A stretch of 64,000 bases of DNA, from positions 929,599-993,598 of the forward strand of contig QXEO01000211.1 of the NCBI GenBank assembly GCA_007115705.1, read 5' to 3'. A program made the position numbers and the translations under genes. Below, piece after piece: positions 34,301 to 44,847 of this stretch. The stretch comes from Dactylis glomerata (lineage: Eukaryota; Streptophyta; Magnoliopsida; Poales; Poaceae). Numbering within the stretch: position 1 is the first letter of the stretch; each line of letters starts with the position of its first letter. The notes below the pieces were generated by a model. It was not told where the DNA came from. It ran no database searches and worked only from the letters and a program-made list of their open reading frames with translations.

Positions 34301-34784
34301 CGGCCAGGTTCTTCGCACGCTCCAACGGAGGACGCGCCGACCTCTTGACCTTCGGCGGCTCCGGAGGAGAAGCTCCGGCCGCTGCTGCTTTGCCGGCACC
34401 CTCCGCCGGCGGCACGGATGTGCCGGCCATCATCACCTCAGCCGGCTCTACTGAGCGAGCGCTACGCCCAGCGTGAGCCAGCCGATGTGACGGAGGATCC
34501 GACGCCACCAGCACCTCCTTCCTGCAAATTCTCTCAGTCCCCACGTACACCTCGTGGGAACCGAAAGACATAATCCGGCCATCCCTGGGGAACGGCTGGC
34601 CACCGAGACAACCGGCGTTGTCACTGACGAAACTGAGCGAGCCTAGCCTCTGGACGAGGCCAGAGACCACGCGCACTCCCGAAGCTACTATCACAGACCC
34701 CGTCCGAATGAACACTCCGCCCAGCATATCGATCTGCCCCACGGTGGGCGCCAAATGTCGTCGTGGTGAAACAACATATGCCAT
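31269..34784 (-). CDS. Gag-protease of element H
   Basis: 1171-codon ORF. The first Met (34784) lies in U5 of the LTR and the frame runs through the primer-binding site; later Mets (for example near residue 118, MAGTSVPPAEG) are possible starts. Residues about 570-680 form a retrotransposon gag domain (MLEGPARIWLNNLPAG, WIDFEEQFVSNF). Gln-rich low complexity lies near 400-480. A Cys/His segment (CVFHTFQ..NHLTRNC) near 810-830 may be a zinc knuckle variant. The aspartic protease motif LIDNGSSINIM is near 985, followed by YHALLGRPAL. It ends at TGA just after VKKVPLFK, where RT should follow. Gag forms particles; protease matures the polyprotein. Confidence 0.9.
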   Translation of the reverse strand: MAYVVSPRRHLAPTVGQIDMLGGVFIRTGSVIVASGVRVVSGLVQRLGSLSFVSDNAGCLGGQPFPRDGRIMSFGSHEVYVGTERICRKEVLVASDPPSHRLAHAGRSARSVEPAEVMMAGTSVPPAEGAGKAAAAGASPPEPPKVKRSARPPLERAKNLAGTSGVPARGEVLLPIIDRLLEPVRSGVDPEQTREVLEGSRQALVDETLAMNQERERFNRQLREYEAAHGFTPVVIRPSRIEEVRTRGRNLNAEIGKDARDKSHTATSTVPKVVYSSPVKNLRAAAEVAKDLSCLSGEALREQQAWLNQLLSEATKQQEAFKKANPGAGASQYIVSAGGAGARSRGQASSPHPSARRAGSVTSGRRDKQIQVYDPAVAGKQAMVQKNVGQADKYVGSKKPGQSVPAGHEAGAAGGGRSNSAARRQQQGAGGAAQQQGAGHPGHREDDDNSALARAGYQQQHQQGRHSEQHQPEQQQQMIAGPIASRLGPRSLAANDARFKLDKIHQSELVERQGAPGPMCFGPRIMGEPVPYFFQLARGARTYNGSTKPEDWLEDYSTAVNIAGGNLRWAVRYVPQMLEGPARIWLNNLPAGSINGWIDFEEQFVSNFTSTYKRPNRPQQLANCRQGVNETDRDYLTRWCTLRNSCEGINEQQAIMWFAHGCRHGTMLWQKLQRQMSATLAETIKIADSYALGDPMQPSLDSQGQGQTQGNTSNAGRSGQYYRTDNRNKRRDERPDHRYGAAQVAAVEEEQGGAGSSQRPRYEDYQQPQQQPQQQAQPFQKKNVWTNKNAGGAAGQKKQYPKYTVGLAMDKPCVFHTFQPGKPANHLTRNCSWLDDILAGRAGPWGPARPSVPAAPSPLTGANTIAVPPRPVNPGNQSNAGNAGVNQVDQSYNPEYNAGGPGAGRNEYKEYDQSYMVFETERTDKQSLYRQCLEVNAVMSAVPKLMYWSDQAVGWDRADHPRIMPNPGGYALVMDPTFVGPANNVRFSKVLIDNGSSINIMYRDTMEKLGIKENMLEPSKTTFHGIVPGLSCAPMGKIRMDVMFGSRDNCRVENLMFEVVDLESPYHALLGRPALAKFMASTHVAYLKMKMPGPKGVITIIGDYKRSMACATAGSNLAETLIIAEERKRLKRAVEIAETVVAGKSMPGMTNPGGSVSFQVSKEVKKVPLFK
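34737..34753 (-). other. Primer-binding site of element H
   Basis: The minus strand reads TGGCGCCCACCGTGGGG two bases inside the 5' LTR end (34756). TGGCGCC starts are usual for plant LTR primer-binding sites. I do not assign the tRNA. Confidence 0.75.
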
Positions 34785-35680
34785 AGGATGGCTTAAATGG
34801 GGGCCGAACTAGATGCTGGAGGATTCGGGAGAGGGGAACGAGCTAAAAAGCATGACAGAAAGAGGCACTGATCTACCCAGGTTCGGGGCTCTCGTAAGGA
34901 GATAACACCCCTACTCCTGCTCTACTGATTGTATATTTGGGTCGATGTAGTACACAACAATGGTGCTTCCAAGCTCTCTGCTAGAGAAGGAAGATGAACT
35001 GCTAAGTGTAGGAACACAGAGTGACCAACCCTTTACCAGGGCTCCCTATGCCACCTTATATAGTGGTGGCCAGGGTTACAACGGTCATACAAGACCACAA
35101 GACACGGGCTACACTCCAAACAGGAGCTGGTGACGATGGCAGAGACCCTTGACTTCGCCCCTGATTGCTCTCGATGGGACGCCATATCCCTGTACCTTGT
35201 ACCTCTTGAACTGTGGCCTTACCTCTGTGCGGTAAGCTCGTACTTGTGCACAGTGAGGGTAGGTAACCTCCACTGTGCACCCTGCCATCTTACTCTGCTA
35301 CCATGCTTGGATGTTTTCTTCCTTGATTGTAGGGATGTGACACCTTGGTTGACTTAAGTATCCCGGATATGACCATTGGCCATACCCAGGACTTATATGC
35401 CGGACCAACGACCTACGAGGGTCGGGTAATCCGGCCTCCCCTGCTCCTGCACAACACACCAAATGGTTAGGCCGGCATATCTAAGTATATGCCGGCACAC
35501 ATATACCAGTATTCCGGCTATACCGGCATATCCAAGTATTAGCCGGGATACACACATATGCCGGCCTGACCGATGCTCTCATATTCCGGCCAGGCCCTTT
35601 CTTGATAACTCGGCACAAGTCAACCATAGACTTTGTGTCTTTCTAGTCTCTTGACCCTACCGGGGGTTATCCCCCCGACA
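34756..35680 (-). repeat. 5' LTR of element H
   Basis: 925 bp, TGTCGGGGGG...GACGACA on the minus strand, with TATATAA at about 35056-35062. About 300 bp of R/U5 lies between the TATA box and the primer-binding site. Nearly identical to the 3' LTR. Confidence 0.93.
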
Positions 35681-36226
35681 ATCACATAAAGCTTCCCTAT
35701 CATGAGCCACATGCATAAAAGGATTAATACTCCCTACATGAACAATAGTAGTAGGAGCAGATTCAACAGAATAATTATTCTCATCACCATAATCATCATA
35801 AATAGGAGGCATATTGTAATCATAACTAATTTTATCCCCAATAGTAGGTGAACAGAAAATATTATACTCATCATCATAGCCATCATAAACTTGAGGTTTA
35901 GTATCATCACAAGCTAGAGAGCAACTATTTCGTAAAGCATATTCTTCAAACATATCATCATAAGAAGGAACATCACATATGGGAGATAAAATATCATCAG
36001 AGCAAACTTTCTCCACTAAAGCTGGGGAACTAAAAATATCATGCTTAACAAAACCAGCTTCCCCAAGCTTAGACTTTTCTATAGTATTAGCAACAACGGT
36101 GTTCAAAGCATTCATACTAACAACACTATTAGCATGCAAATTAAGCTCCAAAGGTTTTTCAATTTTCTCTTCAAACACTTCATATCTAAACTCAGGAAAA
36201 AGACTACAGAACTCTTTATTTTCCAT
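35681..36226 (-). pseudogene. 5' half of the element B ORF, interrupted by element H
   Basis: Starts MENKEFCSLFPEF at 36226 and parallels element A 44848-45612 with an extra segment (CDVPSYDDMFEEYA). At 35681 the frame enters element H; the remainder lies at 21422-21729. Acidic, Asp/Tyr-rich (YDDYGDENN). No known domain recognised. It follows the primer-binding site where gag would be expected. Confidence 0.8.
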
Positions 36227-36339
36227 TAAGCCTAACTAGTGAACATAAAAACAAGAAACAAAAAGATGTAATTGCAGAATCTAAAGGAAATAACTCCGAG
36301 CACTCACACAGGAGGATGCGAGTACCTTTTACCTTACCT

Positions 36340-36356
36340 CCCCGGCAACGGCGCCA
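36340..36356 (-). other. Primer-binding site of element B (tRNA-Asp type)
   Basis: Minus strand TGGCGCCGTTGCCGGGG, complementary to the 3' end of plant tRNA-Asp, 10 bp from the LTR end. Confidence 0.85.
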
Positions 36357-36366
36357 GAAAAGAGCT

Positions 36367-37934
36367 TGATGTCTACGCACTTCTATTCTTGTAGACACTT
36401 GTTGGGCCTCCAAGTGCAGAGGTTTGTAGAACAGCAGCAAGTTTCCCTTAAGTGGATCACCCAAGGTTTATCGAACTCAGGGAGGTTAGAGGTCAAAGCT
36501 ATCCCTCTCAAGCAACCCTGCAATTACGATACAGAAAGTATCTTGTGTCCCCAACACACCCAATACACTTGTCAGATGTATAGGTGCACTAGTTCGGCGA
36601 AGAGATAGTGAAATACAAGTGGTATAGATGATTATAAGTAGCAAACGTGATGTGAAATAAATATCTCTGCGAGCAAACATGTAACAAAACAGCAAGTAAA
36701 CGGTGTGCAATGCTTGGAAACAAGGCCTAGGGATCATACTTTCACTAGTGGACACACTCCCAACAATGTAACATGAATGAACAAATAGATAACTTCTCTC
36801 CACGATGGTACTCTGAATTACTCTCCTATTGAATAACACTAATCATTGCGTAGTGGCTACAGAAGCACCCCTTAAAGTTCATCAAGTACTTGACAAACAC
36901 CACTCATAGAGACATCCAAATCAGATCACAATTCAAGATAGAAATCATTGCGACTTAGGCCAAGTACTAACACGGTGCACACACTGTCAACTTTACACCA
37001 TGAAAGGAGGAATAGATCACTCAATACTATCATAGTAATAATTACTCTCATAATCCACAAGAGATCATGATCATAGCCTAAACCAAGTACCACCACGATG
37101 CACGCACTGTCACCGTTACACCATGGCAGGAGGAATAGATTACTTTAACAACATCACTAGAGTACGCTATAATAATTAAGCATAGGAGTAGCATAATATC
37201 TGAATAATAACATCTACTTGTTCAACATGATACAAAGCTCACGATCACATAAAGATCACATCATGGGAGAGAGAGGTGAACCACATAGCTACCGGTAGAG
37301 CCCTCAGCCCCGGGGATGAACTACTCCCTCCTCATCATAGGAGACAGCAAGGTTGATGGAGATGGCGGTGAGGTCGATGGAGACGGCGGATACGGCGATG
37401 GAGACCGATGGAGATGGCTCCGGGGGCACTTCCCCGTCCCGGCAGGGTGCCGGAACAGAGACTTCTATCCCCCGAAATTCGTCGACGGTGGCGGCGGAGC
37501 TGCGGAACTGCTTCTGGAAAATTGCCGAATCCTTTAGGGTTTTCCATCCTGAGGCTTCTTATAGGCGAAGGGGCGATGTCAGGAGTCGGACCAGGCGCCC
37601 TCACGCATGGCTGGCGCGGCCAGGGGCCTGGCCGCGCCACCATGGTGTGTGGGGCCCCTGTGGCCCACCTCCTACTCCTCTTCGGATCTCTGGAAGCTTC
37701 CGGGTAAAATAAGACTTCAAGATGTTGTTTCGTCCAATTCCGAGAATATTTCCTGTGTATCACTTCTGAAACACAAAAACAGCAGAAAACAGGAAACTGG
37801 CACTGTGGCACTTCGTTAATAGGTTAGTTCCAGAAAATGCATAAAAGTGCCACTAAGTGTAACGAAACAATAGGCAAATGGTGTAAAAACAAGCATGGAG
37901 CATCAAAAATTATAGATACGTTTGAGACGTATCA
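36367..37934 (-). repeat. 5' LTR of element B
   Basis: 1568 bp. Minus strand starts TGATACGTCTCAAACGTATC at 37934. It carries a 10-bp insertion (ACCGATGGAG, near 37404) relative to its partner at 17292-18849. A TATA-like CTTATAGG/CCTATAAG lies near 37560. Confidence 0.9.
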
Positions 37935-37970
37935 TTATCTTCCATACTAAATTGAGTACCCCTCGACTAG

Positions 37971-40900
37971 TGTCACATCCCAAAATTTTGGAAGGTGAAA
38001 TAAATTAAAATAGGAACCATGTATGTTTAAATTGATTGAAATTTCATAAGGAATTAAAACTTTTTGCTTTATTCAAAAACCTTATTAGAAAACCATTTCA
38101 AACTTTTCTTTATTCCTTGAAGAACTCACTTGAGAAAATAAAATTTCAAAATACTATTTTAGCATTTATTCAAATACTATGCAAGCACATTTGCAAAGGA
38201 AATATTTTACAAAATAATTTATAAATTTTGCAATGCCAGGGGTATGTTTGAAAATAAATTTCAAAAACTATTTTTTATAGAGTTTTATTCTCTGAATTTA
38301 AAAGGGTTATTTTCAAATCATTTTCTATTATGCAAAGGAAGACCTTTTGATTAATTCTTAGTTTTTATTGAAAACTTATTCTGGTCTTGGAAATTGATTC
38401 TTTATTGATTTAAAATGATATGCTGATTTTTAGAAAATTTTAGAAATTGGTTTGAATCAATTTGAAGCCATAATGCAAAAGTTCTAAAAGAAATAAGAAA
38501 ACAGAAAAGAAAAAGGAAGAAAAGAAGAAGAAAATTTAGAAAGGCCCCGGGGAAACCATCTGGCCCAACTCCAGATCAGACCGCGGCCCAGGAAGCCAAA
38601 CCCGAACCGGTACCTAGCTTCCTCTCTCTCCCCCGCTGACAGAACGGACCCACCGGTCAGATCATCTTCAAGCTCGGCCGAAAATCCCGCCGGAGACCGA
38701 GTCCCCACCGTTACTCCTCCCTTCAATTCCTCTTTATTCCCTGCTCAATTCGGCTCCCTATGCGCCTATTTAACCCCCTATCCCTCCTCTCTGTTTCCCC
38801 TCTTTCCCCTCTTGCAAATTCGCCGCCAGGCTAGAGAATTCTTTCGCCGGAGTCTGCAGTCCCCGACGAGGAAAACCGTCGATTCTGACGAGGTAGGATG
38901 ACCCTGACTTCTCCCTCTGGCCTTGTCCTCTTCCTTTAGCCTCGGCGCACTCCCTGATGGCCTCAGTTGGTTCTAAATCGCAGGGATTCGATGCAAATAT
39001 CCACGGCCAAAGCTCGCCGTTGCCTTGAACACCTCCGGCCGTACCCCATCGACACTCCGGGAAGTAATCGACCACGACAATCACGCTATCAAGTCCGCCA
39101 CACTCTCCTGCACACCGTGCACAACTCCATCGCCTCCGGGGACTTCCAGAACACCGGTGACATCAACCACCGAGCCGCTCGCCGCCGGAGTTCGCCGGAA
39201 CCCTAGCCTCACTGTGAGCTCTCTCTCTCCTCTTCTCTGTGGACCGTCAAATCTAGATCCAATGGATCTGTTTTGTCTTAAACACCGAATTGGTACCGAC
39301 TGATCCAGGCCGCTCAGTCCACTTTAGATCCTATGGTCCAAATCACGGATCCGGCCGAATCGGTATCAACCATTTTCAACACGCCACGTGGCAGCCCCTC
39401 GGTTAAATAGGATTTTCATTTAATAGAAAATGACAGAATCTTGTAAAATTCATATCTCAAGTTCTACTGATCCAAAAATTGCAAATAATATGTCTCTTGA
39501 TTCCTAAAATTATGTAGAACACAATTCTGAAATAAAATTTGACTTTCCAAATATTCCAAAATATTCAAATTTGAATATGTGAGTTTGAGTATTTTTGTTA
39601 TAGTTCAAATTCTATAAATCCTTTTCAGTTGATTCTTGTTGCAAATAGATCACATTATTGTCCTCTATCCAATGGAACCACTGCACAAATCATTTGAACC
39701 AATTTTCTCAAGTATTCAAATTCAAATAAGGATTTGAGTATTTTCTCCCTAAATTTAATTCTATAAATATCTTAGGCAAAAATCTTTTTGTAAAAAAATT
39801 ACATATCTTGATAATATAAAACCACCAGAACACTTCACACACATCTTAGGTATTCAAAGTAAAACTCCTTTAGCACATCCTTTTTGCAAGATTTGTGTTA
39901 TTTGGGCACCTTGCAAATATCACCAAAATTCCTATCAAGCACCTTGTTCTATTTGATTTTGTCCCACTATTCACATGGTATGAATTATCCTAAGTCCTAA
40001 TAACCATCCCACTCTACCATGACTTAGTGAAAAATCTACTCTCCATCCTTGCCTTAGTGCAAAACTATCAATCCCATCTCATCCAAATTCTTCTAAGTGT
40101 TTGACTACCCCATCCAACAATGACATAGAAGTTTCCCCATATCAAGACCATGGAGAAGATGAAGGAAAACAAGAAGTTGAAGAGAAGACAAGGATTTAAG
40201 GCAAAATAGAAGTTGAAAGAGAAGACAAGGAGTTGAAGTCAAAAGAAGAAGATCAAGAGAAGAGAACCAAGTCAAGAAGATGAAAGTGATAAAACTCATA
40301 ACTTAGAAATCATTCATCCAACTTCTCAACCCAAGCCTAGGATTACCTTTGAACTATTTTGTTTAAGTGTTAGACATTTCTTAGAAAACCCCCATCACTC
40401 CTCATAAGACATTCTCTCCATCCCTATCAAGTCAAATTCATGGCACAATCTTTTGTCTAAATATCCCTAAGACAAATCAAGACTAAAACTAATAAACACT
40501 TTTTGTCTTGTTTGATTATGTTGCTTGGATGGTGTGTTCATTTTGTGTCACCTTTTATCTTATAGTTGTACGGGGAGCCACGTGTGTTGACTAAGAGAAG
40601 TACAATCTTCAGAAAATTACCAAGGCAAGTGTCATCATCTTCTTGTCCTACTAATTGCCACTGGTAGCTTTCCTGTAGAAGATGCATGTGTAGGTGTTTT
40701 TATAAGTTTATGTCTTAGTGGCTAGATTTTATGCTAAGTCTTTGTCTAGTTTATGTCTAGCTTTTGCATCTCCTAGTAGAACTGCTGCTGCTATAGGTTT
40801 TGCCTTACACTTGTTGTGGGAAGGGTCATCACATGTTCTGGCTAAGTGTTGAAAACCTTATTTTGCAAAAACCAAGAAAAACAACTAAGTTAATGAAACA

Positions 40901-42080
40901 CCTGGGTGGAAGTGGTAAGATGGATTTATGTTGAGTGGTTCCCTGGGGTCATGTCGTCGAACCTCTAAACCACCAGGTGTATCTCACTTGTGGACGGTCA
41001 CCCAGGAACAAAGAGATTGGAGATGTTCAAGTCGTGAAGCTTCCAGTGCAACCACAAGTCATATGGGTTCTGTCTTGACTAAGTAAGTTGCGAGATCTCA
41101 GCTAGACGGAGAGAGGGTGGTAGATGATGATAGGATGGAACGCGTCCGGGTTGGTCTGAGGGATTGCTTCTGAAAGGTCTCGTCTTAGTCTTCACTTGGC
41201 CATTTGAGCAAAATGAGCATCATGGCAAAAGAGGTTGACTGAGTCTTGTGGGAAAAGTGCACCACCTCTGCAGAGGGTTAAAAACTAAGTACTTAGCCAT
41301 GTCCCCGGTTACGGGCAATTTTGAGCGACATGATTTTGAAGTTGTTCAAGGATCTCCTCATGCCAACTTCTTAAAATTAAAACTTGTGGGTTGAACCGGG
41401 AATATGGCAATTGGTGCAAGTGTCTATTGGCTAGCAGTTCCCATGTCATTTCTATGTGCCAGTGTCTGCAGGAATAGGTCACCCAAACCAAGTTGTCTAT
41501 ATGTAGTAATTGAGGTTTTGACATTTGATGTAAGTGTCTATTGACCAGTGTGTCCCGTACGATAACTACGACCTGTGGCTACAGGGGTATGTCACCCAAG
41601 TCAAGTCATCTAGCATAAGTTTTGCTGTGAGAAAATGATAGGATAAAAGTTGCTTTACACAAGATAAGCCTAAAGATCCACCTAGCCAAATTTCATTTAA
41701 GTGTTAGGCTCCATTTGTGTCCACCAAACAATGACATCTTGCCAATACAATTCAAGTGTATTGACCCTTTGTGGCTGCAATGTTTCATGTTGCAGGTTTT
41801 GATGATAAGAAAGGTACGACAGGGTTACGAGTCTATACGTAGCATGTTCGCCTATGGCACATGAAGAAGAAGGACTCCATGTTATTTTGATTTCATTGTA
41901 AACTCTGAAAGCTTTATGCTATAAGCATTATAAAGTTTCTTTATGTAATTGCTAGATCATGCAATATAATAAAATGACCTTTGTTTCTTGGTATTACATC
42001 TTAAACTGTGTGTGCTAGCGTTGATCCAGGGACTAGCACTAAAAAAGCACAGGGATCATCATCTTTAAAAGATGAGGTCA
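37971..42080 (+). repeat. 5' LTR of element F (about 4.1 kb)
   Basis: Starts TGTCACATCCCAAAATTTTG; the end near 42080 is placed from the primer-binding site (7-bp gap) and is approximate. Contains a polypurine stretch (38480-38540), a GC-rich segment with a TATTTAACC TATA-like motif near 38766, and long AT-rich parts. Short ORFs (for example 38484-38726, 38770-39084, 40105-40299) are not recognisable genes. Confidence 0.75.
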
Positions 42081-42087
42081 CTAGAGA

Positions 42088-42099
42088 TGGTATCAGAGC
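42088..42099 (+). other. Primer-binding site of element F (initiator tRNA-Met)
   Basis: TGGTATCAGAGC, the standard initiator-tRNA-Met primer site, just inside the LTR. Confidence 0.85.
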
Positions 42100-42384
42100 A
42101 AAGTGTTGCCCTTAGGTTCATGACCCTAGGACATGGACAAATACCCTTAGAAATATAGGAGTTGTTTTTATTTCTAAATTAAAATTTACACACTCATTAT
42201 CTTGCAAACTCTCCCCTTATTCATTTTGTCTCAAAGATGAAGAGCTTCAGCTTCAATACCTCAAAGGACTTCAAGATCCACCCACCTCTATCATCAAAGG
42301 AAGCAAATTGAAGGAGTGTAGAAGAAAAGGTCTAAGCATTAATAGTTCTAGGACTTAGAAATTCTTATGAAGGATCTTGATAAC
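42100..42384 (+). other. 5' internal fragment of element F
   Basis: Leader-like sequence with no ORF that I can assign. It ends with ATAAC (42380-42384), the left copy of the element C target duplication; the internal region resumes at 56264. Confidence 0.7.
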
Positions 42385-43171
42385 TGATACGTCTCCAACG
42401 TATCTATAATTTTTTATGCTCCATGCTTGTTTTTACACCATTTGCTTAGTATTTCGTTGCACTTCGTGGCATTATTATGCATTTTTCCAGAACTAACCTA
42501 TTAACGAGATGCCACAGTGCCAGTTCCCTGTTTTCTGCTGTTTTTGTGTTTCAAAAAAGTTACACAGGAAATATTCTTGGAATTGGACGAAACAAAAGCC
42601 AGACGTCCAGATATTTACCGAAGCTTCTAGAGAGCCGAAGAGGAGACTGAGAGGAGCCACTGGTGGGCCACACCACCAGGGGCATGGCCTAGGGCTGGCC
42701 CATGCCCCCCTGTGGTGAGCCCCACCAGAACCACTTCTAACGATGCCCCTTTGCCTATAAAGACCCCTCGATGGGAAAAACCTAAATACCCGATCACTTT
42801 TCTAGAACACATCGCGATCTGCCACCGCCATCGACACGAAGATTGGGAGGGTCCCAAAGCTCTTCCCGGCACCCTGCCAGAGAGGGGAATTGTCACCGGA
42901 GGTCTTGTTCATCGCCATGCTTGCCTCCGGTATGATGAGTGAGTAGTCTACCTTAGACTATGGGTCCATAGCAGTAGCTAGATGGTTGTCTTCTCCACCA
43001 TGTGCTTCATGTTTAGATCTCGTGAGCTGCCTTACATGATTGAGATCACCGTTATGTAATTCTACATGTTGTGTTTGTTGGGATCTGATGAATACTGGTG
43101 TTATGATTGAGTTGATTTTCTGAATATTATCTTATGTTATCTCTATGTTGTTTATGATCTTGCATGCTCTC
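42385..43171 (+). repeat. 5' LTR of element C, first part
   Basis: Starts TGATACGTCTCCAACG; TATA (CTATAAAGA) near 42757. Interrupted after CTCTC (43167-43171), the target duplication of element A, and resumes at 50094. Confidence 0.9.
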
Positions 43172-44707
43172 TAATACGTCTCAAACGTATCTATAATTTT
43201 TGATGCTCCATGCTTGTTTTTACACCATTTGCCTATTGTTTTGTTACACTTAGTGGCACCTTTATACATTTTCCAGAACTAACCTATTAACGAGTTGCCA
43301 CAGTGTCAGTTCCCTGTTTTCTGCTATTTTTGTGTTTCAGAGTGATACACAGGAAATATTCTCGGAATTGGACAAAACCACATCCTGAAGTCTTATTTTA
43401 CCCGGAAGCTTCCAGAGATCCGAAGAGGAGTAGGAGGTGGGCCACAGGGGCCCCACACACACAGGTGGCGCGGCCAGGCCCCTGGCCATGCTAGCCATGT
43501 GTGAGGAGGCCCTGGCCCTCCTCTGACATTGCCCCTTCGCCTATAAGAAGCCTCGGGACGGAAAACCCTAGAGGATTCGGCAATTTTCCAGAAACAGTTC
43601 CGCAGCTCCGCCGCCATCGCCGACGAATTTCGGGGGACAGAAGTCTCTGTTCCGGCACCCTGCCGGGACGGGGAAGTGCCCCCAGAGCCATCTCCATCGG
43701 TCTCCATCGCCGTCTCCGCCGTCTCCATCGACCTCACCGCCATCTCCATCAACCTTGCTGTCTCCTATGATGAGGAGGGAGTAGTTCATCCCCGGGGCTG
43801 AGGGCTCTACCGGTAGCTATGTGGTTCACCTCTCTCTCCCATGATGTGATCTTTATGTGATCGTGAGCTTTGTATCATGTTGAACAAGTACATGTTATTA
43901 TTCAGATATTTTGTGTACTCTAGCAATGTTATTAAAGTAATCTATTCCTCCTGCTATGGTGTAACGGTGATAGTGCGTGCATCATGGTGGTACTTGGTTT
44001 AGGCTATGATTGTGATCTCTTGTGGATTATGAGAATAATTATTGCTATGATAGTTTGAGTGATCTATTCCTCCTTTCATGGTGTAATGTTGACACTGTGT
44101 GCACCATGTTAGTACTTGGTTTAAGTTGCAATGATTTCTATCTTGAATTGTGATCTGATTTGGATATCTCTATGAGTGGTGTTTGTCAAGTACTTGATGA
44201 ACTTTAAGGGGTGCTTCTGTAGCCACTACACAATGATTAGTGTTATTCAATAGGAGAGTAATTCAGAGTGCCTTAGCAAAGAGAAGTTATTTGTTCAGTC
44301 ATGTTATATTGTTGGGAGTGTGTCCACTAGTGAAAGTATGATCCCTAGGCCTTGTTTCCAAGCATTGCACACCGTTTACTTGCTATTTTGTTACTTGTTT
44401 GCTCGCAGCGATATTTATTTCATACCACAGTTACTACTTATAATCATCACTACCGCTTGTATTTCACTATCTCTTCGCCGAACTAGTGCACCTATACATC
44501 TGACAAGTGTATTGGGTGTGTTGGGGACACAAGAGACTTTCTGTATTGTAATTGCAGGGTTGCTTGAGAGGGATAGCTTTGACCTCTAACCTCCCTGAGT
44601 TCGATAAACCTTGGGTGATCCACTTAAGGGAAACTTGCTGCTGTTCTACAAACCTCTGCACTTGGAGGCCCAACAATGTCTACAAGAATAGAAGTGCGTA
44701 GACATCA
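43172..44707 (+). repeat. 5' LTR of element A
   Basis: U3 with TATA (CCTATAAGAAG) at about 43540, then R/U5 ending GTAGACATCA at 44707. Same family as the LTRs of element B. Confidence 0.93.
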
Positions 44708-44717
44708 AGCTCTTTTC

Positions 44718-44734
44718 TGGCGCCGTTGCCGGGG
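44718..44734 (+). other. Primer-binding site of element A (tRNA-Asp)
   Basis: TGGCGCCGTTGCCGGGG, complementary to the plant tRNA-Asp 3' end, separated by 10 bp from the LTR as in element B. Confidence 0.88.
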
Positions 44735-44847
44735 AGGTAAGGTAAAAGGTACTCGCATCCTCCTGTGTGAGTGCTCGGAGTTATTTCCTTTAGATTCTGC
44801 AATTACATCTTTTTGTTTCTTGTTTTTATTTTCACTAGTTAGGCTTA

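Larger units (their letters stand above)
21730..35680 (-). mobile_element. Young Tat-lineage Gypsy retrotransposon H, RT core deleted, with antisense gene
   Basis: Two 925-bp LTRs (21730-22654 and 34756-35680) are flanked by TSD ATCAC (21725-21729, 35681-35685). By eye they differ at about two positions (C/T near 21817/34853; G/A near 22348/35374), so insertion is very recent. On the minus strand come gag-protease (34784-31269), RNase H-integrase (31250-28740), then an opposite-strand gene (23677-28088) before the 3' LTR. Two RNase H-like regions and an antisense extra gene are features of the Tat lineage. The reverse transcriptase domain is missing between protease and RNase H, so the copy cannot be autonomous. 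Confidence 0.93.
17292..37934 (-). mobile_element. Athila-like non-autonomous LTR retrotransposon B, split by element H
   Basis: LTRs at 17292-18849 (3') and 36367-37934 (5') are flanked by the 5-bp TSD TTATC (17287-17291 and 37935-37939). The primer-binding site at 36340-36356 is complementary to the 3' end of plant tRNA-Asp, as in Athila elements. The internal region (35681-36366 plus 18850-21729) holds one short ORF and no pol. I count about 28 substitutions and one 10-bp indel between LTRs, about 1.8%. Element H interrupts the ORF. Confidence 0.92.

Noticed and set aside
38770..39303. Possible host gene fragment in the GC-rich part of element F LTR
   Set aside because: Frames are short and unrecognised, and the position corresponds to the promoter/R region of the LTR.
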